Assembly: GCA_023055355.1 (NCBI GenBank)
Contig: JALJCS010000039.1
Span: 858,001-922,000 of the forward strand
Direction of reading: 5' to 3'
DNA from: Agelaius tricolor
Taxonomy: Eukaryota > Chordata > Aves > Passeriformes > Icteridae
Length of the DNA: 64,000 nt
In this document: in pieces, positions 59,061 through 64,000 of the stretch
How positions within the stretch are numbered: position 1 is the stretch's first letter
Layout of the letters: each line of letters opens with the position of its first letter
Notes under the pieces: generated by a model
Database searches by the model: none
What the model was told of the DNA's origin: nothing
Seen by the model: the letters and a program-made list of their open reading frames with translations, nothing else
Program-made: the position numbers and the translations under genes

Positions 59061-59245
59061 TGGAATACCATGGAATAACAGCATTCTAGGGGTTGGGAGT
59101 TTAGAGTCATTTGCTTCCCCTCACAACTTCCCATCAACACTGGCAATCCATGGAATAACAGCATTCCGGGCATGGGGAAGTTGGAATCCTCCTGTTCCCC
59201 TCACAAATTCCCATGGAATCATGTCATTCTGGGCGTTGGGAATTT
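59061..59245 (+). repeat. Degenerate tandem repeat, about 72-80-bp unit
   Basis: CCATGGAATAACAGCATTC followed by a GGGG...CCCCTCACAA spacer recurs near 59061, 59141 and 59213, the last copy partial. Just before it, 58935-59060 holds shorter TTGGATTTGGTGGT-like repeats. Confidence 0.75.
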
Positions 59246-60469
59246 ATAAAAATGGCACCTTTGGTGCTCCAAAACGGACACATGTGTGATGGCATTGGAT
59301 ACTACAGGTGGGAAGGAAAACTGGGAATGGCTCCGGCAGCTCCACAATCTCCACCAAGCTCAGCATCCTGTCCGGAGAACTCTACAACTCAGGACTGCAC
59401 CAAAAAACATGGAAAAATCAAGGCACTCAGGCGCACATTGGAAACAAAGTGTAACTGTTCATACTTTGCTTGCTTTTTATATTTTTAAAGAGAATTTCCC
59501 TTGTTTTTTACTTTATTCCCTGCATTCCCCTTTTTTTCTTTCTCTCCACCCTTTTTTAAAATTTTCAACATCTTTTAATTTTCAACCCTAAAAATTCCCA
59601 GCAACTCAAGGGAAGAAACCAAACAACCCATGAAACCAAAGCAGTTTTTATCTCCAGGATAACACATAGCAAAATAAAGTTTTTTGAATTGTAAAATAAA
59701 ACACTAAACTTTCATTTCCCAAAATATCTACAAAGAAGAAATATTCAGAATCTTGAAACTTATTTATTACAATTGTTATTACTACTTTATTGTTATTAAT
59801 ATTATTCTTATTAATATTAAAATTTCTCCTTTTTTGAAATCCTTTTCCTGTTTTTTTTATTTTTTAATTTTTAATTCAGGAATGAAGATGGGCAAAACCA
59901 GCACAGCATGAACAGGAGGCAACTTCCAGTCCAGTCAAAAAGGAAAAGTAGGATTCTCTTTGAAAAAAATCCAGTAACATTTAAAAAAACCTCTAAAATG
60001 TTCCTGAATAAAATAAAAAAACTTGGGCCCTCCCAGGCCCTGGTAACCTGTTGTGTTGGAATTTCTCCTATTGCACCTCCAGGTTATTCTTCACAAGTGG
60101 ATTCATTTGGAATTTTATCCTTCTTTTTCCCCATTTTTCCTTATTAAAAACTCTTTTTTTCCCAGTTCCTTTGTGCTTGTTTCCACCGAGTTCTCCCCAT
60201 TTCCAGTGCTATATGGGATTTTCCGGATCTGGATTGTGTCCTGCTCTCTCCTTGGATCCCAGCCCCCTGAAATCCCCAAAAAATATCCCAAAAAACCTCA
60301 GAAGACTGAATCACCACATCACCACTGTCATTAGTGTTCCTAGAGAAGTGGGCAGAAAATTTAGGATGAACATTCCCTATCCAGCAGACCCATGAATTCC
60401 TGCAACGTGGAGGTGGGAAAAGCTGCTAAAATCAGGATCTTGCCTTTCCAGGAGTGTTTTTGAACCTGG
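59246..60469. other. AT-rich non-coding DNA
   Basis: A/T runs and no recognisable exon or element. Confidence 0.5.
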
Positions 60470-60840
60470 TTTTATTCATTATCTCGTTGATGGGCACAAC
60501 AGCGGACCAAATACGGCAGGGCCTTAGACACAACTTTGGTCCCTGACACACACAGGCTCCTTGTCCCGCTGCTGGCCTTCAGTGTGCTCAGCAAGATGTG
60601 GAACTGCACAGTGCTGTGGAACTGCACCTTCAGCACAGGGACCTTTCCAGCCTGACCTGCCCCCGTTCCTCTGGGTCCGTGCACAAAACACGGCGTGGCA
60701 GAGAACGGCAGCAGGGGCCTGTGTGTCCCAGGGCCCCGGATTTGCTTCAGTTCCACAGGGATGCAGGCAAAGTGAAGATGCCAAACTGTTTATTAATGAA
60801 AAGCAAAGCAAAGGGATGAGCTGGGAGGTAAGAAAAGGGA
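60470..60840 (-). repeat. MROH 3' flank of copy D
   Basis: Inverted counterpart of 55740-56090. It carries the minus-strand AATAAA at 60794-60789 (TTAATAAACAGTTTGGC). Confidence 0.9.
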
Positions 60841-60921
60841 ATGGGCAGGGTCTGAGGGCTGGAGGGAGGGAGCTGTCAACAGGCAGGGTGACGGCAGGAG
60901 CTACGGGAGCTTCTCACAGGC

Positions 60922-63900
60922 TCAGCTGTGCCAGGCATCAGCTGTGCCTGGAGCTCCAGTGGCACTGGGAGATGGTTTGCTCTTCAGTGTCTCCTGGTGC
61001 TGTTCTTGGGAAACTGGTTCACCGGATCCTGAAGAGGCACCTAATTCTTCAGCTCTTCTGGAAAACTGGCTGTGAATATCCAGGATACAGTGGGATGGAC
61101 TAGTGTCTTTCCTTGGGACTTAAATGGCTGGAACAGAGAGGAAGAGAGCCACAGTCAGCACCCACAACTGCAGGAATCCTAGGAGACGCTCCTGCCACTG
61201 TGTGCTGCTTTGTGCATCACGAACATGATCTTTTGGGAGAGGCTGCTGGCAGGCTCCTCCGTGTCTGATAGGAAACCAATCAAGGGTTGGTTTTGGGAAC
61301 TGATAATCTGGAAAGCTGTACATGAAAGCCTCTGTGAAAAACACATGTTCCAAACAAAATAAACTTGGGAACTTTCTCTTTTCCCTTCTGGCCGACAAAG
61401 AGGCAACACAGCTGACCCAGCCTAGGCCTGGCTGAGGTCAGTGAAGAAGTCAAGTCCCAGATGGGAGGGATGAGGAGATGCCTTTAGTTTTAGGCTGAAA
61501 TCCTCTTGTAAATATAGGGAGAAGGACACTTTTTTCCCTATAAGACATGAAGGTATGATTCTAGGACAAGTTTGAACAGAGACGGAGAGAAGAGTGATGA
61601 AGATCCTGTGCCCCCAGGAACAGAAGAAGATCTCTCTTGCTAGAGATGGAAGATGATTTTAGAGATAGATAAAGAGAACCTTTGCCTTTGAACAGCTCAT
61701 CTTTAGAACAGTACCCCATAAGTAGACACGGCACAGAAACACAGCTGTGGGAAAAGCTTGTGGAAAATGGGAGCGATTTCAGAATTGCAGATTTCCCTGC
61801 AGTGTGGCTGCTGTTGATGGAAATTGAGAGCCACGAGAGAACTGCTTTCTTGTGGACAATCTCCATAACATTAACAAGAGGGACTTTTCTCCTTAAGTGA
61901 GCAGAAGAGAGACTCTTCTAGAGGTAGTATAGTGACTCAAAATTTTGGTTTTGTCCCTTTACATTGTCAGTGGGAAAGAAAAAGTTGTAGGGGGAGGAGA
62001 AATGTTCTGAAGGTTTTGTTCTGATTCTTATTACTCCTTCTTTTAGTTACTGTTAATAAATTTTTCTTCATACCCTTTTAAAGTTTGGAGCCTGCTTTGC
62101 CTTTCTCCTAATCCTATCTCACACAGAAAATGATGAACTACATTCTACTGGATGAACTGGTGATTAACCAGCACGGAACTTACCACACTAATTGGAACAT
62201 TGGCCAGGAAATCATCAATTAGTGAACCAAAACCACTACACAGGGGTGTCCCACTCAGCTCTTGCATCGGCCAGAAGAGAGGAGGGGGCAAACGGGATCA
62301 GCCGCAAGACGCTGGCCACGAATCCCCCGGACCAGTGTCCCTGAAATCGCTCGCTGTGCTCTGCCCAGGCCACCCCTCATGCACCCAGGGAGCGAAGGCA
62401 ATGCAGCTGTCCCGGGCACTCCCCGCTGTCAGCCCGGTGTCCGCACTCACCCTGACTGTGGGCCCGGAGCTCTTCCCTCTTCCCCCTGCGGCACCGCCCG
62501 GCGCTGCCTGTGAACACAGAGCCTGTCACGGCCCCAGCGGCACAGCCGGCGCTGCCGGCGGCGCTGCCGGGGCAGCAGGCGGGGCTGGGGCCGAGAGGCG
62601 GCGGGATGGGCCGGGGAGGGAGCCCGGGCCCGGGGCTCACCGATGATCCTGACGGCCGCCTCCCGTACGGACTCCTGTGGGCTATCCAGGAACCGCAGGG
62701 CCCACTGCATGTGCTGGGTCGCTTGGCTCCTGTCCTCTGCCAGCTGCAGAGAGCGGCAGGAGGGAAGGGTTGGCGCGGGCTCCGCCCCTGGGCCGGGCGC
62801 TGCCTGCACCCAGCCCCGGCCTCCCCTGGTCGCACAGGCCTGAGGCGCGGCCAGCAGCCGCTGGCCAAGGGCTCCCGAGGGCAGGGGGCAGAGGGCCGGC
62901 TGCTGCCCGGGGAGCCGCGGTGCCGGCCCGCAGCCCCGCCGGGCCGGGGCTCCATGGGCACCCGGCTGGGGCCCACGGGAGCCTGGAGAAGAGCCCCCGC
63001 GGCCTCTGGCTGCAGCAGCGGGCAGGGGCACAGCTGCCCGGCCCTGCACACTGAGCACCGCCCTCAGGGGCCTTCTCCAGGCTGAGGCTGGGGCTTGCAG
63101 GCCCTCCTTACCAGGCACTCATCAATTTTCAACGGCTGCTCCGTCTTCAGCACCCTCTGGAGATCCGTCTTCTCCAAGAACCCGGCTGCACAATGCAGCG
63201 TTTCCCGAGAGGCCTGGAGAGCAGCAGAGACCCAGAGATGGCCCCACAGCCCAGGGCACCGGAATCACATCCCTGTGCCAAGGCCTGGAGGAGGCTGCAG
63301 TCCATGAGGTGCCAGGGCAGGAGGCAGCCAAGCCCCCTGCCAGGGATCCAGCAGCATCACAGAAAACCTCACCTCTGCCACGTGTTGGTTCTCCTCATGG
63401 CAGTGCAAGAAGAGGGGGAGCAGGCTCTGGTTCACAATTGTCTTCAAGGGCTTTTTTCCCTCATCCACTACCAACTCCATCATCTTGCGGAAGAGGTAGA
63501 TGGAGAGCACCTGCACTTGGCTGTTGTCCTGGAGGAAAGGAGGAGGAAAATACTTAAGCATCAAATATCCTGTACTCCTGGGCAAACAGCTGAAAATCCA
63601 GAGAGCACAAAATTTCTGGTCAGCAGCAAGTGCCTATGGCTGGGGACACAGAGCCTTACATTGTCAAAGAGTGGCAGGAGTGCCTCAGCCAGCTTTGGGG
63701 CTGAAGTGCTAGATATCAGGAGATGTTTTTTCTGGAGCATCTTCTTGAACAGAGAGAGGGACATGCTGACCACCTCTCCATCTGCATCACCCAGAAGCTT
63801 CAGAAGGCTTCGAGACACGCTGCGTAGAGGTTTGGCCTGTGTGGAACACAAGGCAGTGCTGGGAAGCCATGGACGACTGCACCGCCAACACCAGCCTGGC

Positions 63901-64000
63901 ACTGCAAGGCCACCCTGCTGCTGCAGGGCCCACAGGCCAAAGGCCTGAGCCAAAGCACTGGGGCAGGTGAGGCAGGAGAGCTGGGAGCAGCTGCCTCAGC
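60922..64000 (-). CDS. MROH copy D: last six exons, continues beyond window
   Basis: Minus-strand exons 63836-63660 (177 bp), 63528-63373 (156), 63213-63112 (102), 62743-62641 (103), 62507-62451 (57) and 61127-60922. The first five have exactly the lengths and phases of copy B exons 10-14, all GT-AG, and encode the same HEAT-type helices (LLKLLGDADGEVVSMSLSLF; SLLPLFLHCHEENQHVAE). The last exon begins CC-ATT-TAA, so translation stops at 61122-61120, about 65 codons before the aligned stop of copy B (60924-60922). The polar tail is therefore lost unless another acceptor is used. Intron 14 is 1.3 kb against 0.3 kb in copy B because of an LTR insertion. Upstream exons lie outside the window, so whether the gene is functional is open. 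Confidence 0.82.
61440..62127 (+). mobile_element. LTR within intron 14 of MROH copy D
   Basis: GTTAATAAATTTTTCTTC near 62051 gives the polyadenylation signal and CCTATCTCACACA near 62127 the end. The left end is unclear. It lies antisense to the MROH gene and accounts for the enlarged intron. Confidence 0.6.

Overview
The window looks like nuclear DNA from a bird, most likely a songbird. The evidence is a CR1 LINE tail, many avian-type endogenous retroviral LTRs (one family present three times), an 18S rDNA segment of avian length, exons of two vertebrate housekeeping genes (LSS, NUP35), and several copies of a maestro heat-like repeat (MROH) gene of the kind that is multiplied in songbird genomes. 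The region is dense in repeats and gene debris. A W chromosome, a microchromosome or a pericentromeric block would fit, but that is inference.

Layout. 1-8147: the 3' nine-tenths of a plus-strand gammaretrovirus-like provirus (ERV1), with gag, pro-RT-RNase H, integrase, an unusual 860-bp spacer holding a 156-codon ORF, a large env and a 3' LTR. 8148-15475: a TTCC microsatellite, a solo LTR with a clear 6-bp target duplication, a CpG-rich block with promoter motifs, more LTRs and unassigned DNA. 15476-21668: a piece of a ribosomal RNA unit (5' ETS, whole 18S, ITS1, first 67 nt of 5.8S). It is decayed at universally conserved sites and ends abruptly, so it is an rDNA pseudogene. 21669-29487: an LTR, MROH copy A (five 5' exons, then cut off by an LTR) and several solo LTRs. 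29488-37020: a minus-strand, heavily mutated provirus (ERV2) whose env is related to that of ERV1. 37049-40996: solo LTRs mixed with MROH fragments. 41228-45247: three intact LSS exons (minus) about 125 bp from five intact NUP35 exons (plus). 46075-49161: another MROH scrap, a gag-pro remnant of a third provirus (minus) and an LTR. 49370-56090: MROH copy B, a complete 15-exon gene model of 728 codons with all splice sites and frames consistent. 57590-58935: MROH copy C, only the 5' part and pseudogenic. 60470-64000: MROH copy D on the minus strand, the last six exons, facing copy B in an inverted arrangement.

The only gene in the window that looks able to make a full cellular protein is MROH copy B. 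Copy D may be functional, but it has an early stop in its last exon and runs off the window. The proviruses all carry inactivating changes. The most interesting items are the ERV1 pol-env spacer ORF and the shared atypical Env, the rDNA pseudogene, the LSS/NUP35 mosaic and the MROH duplication cluster.
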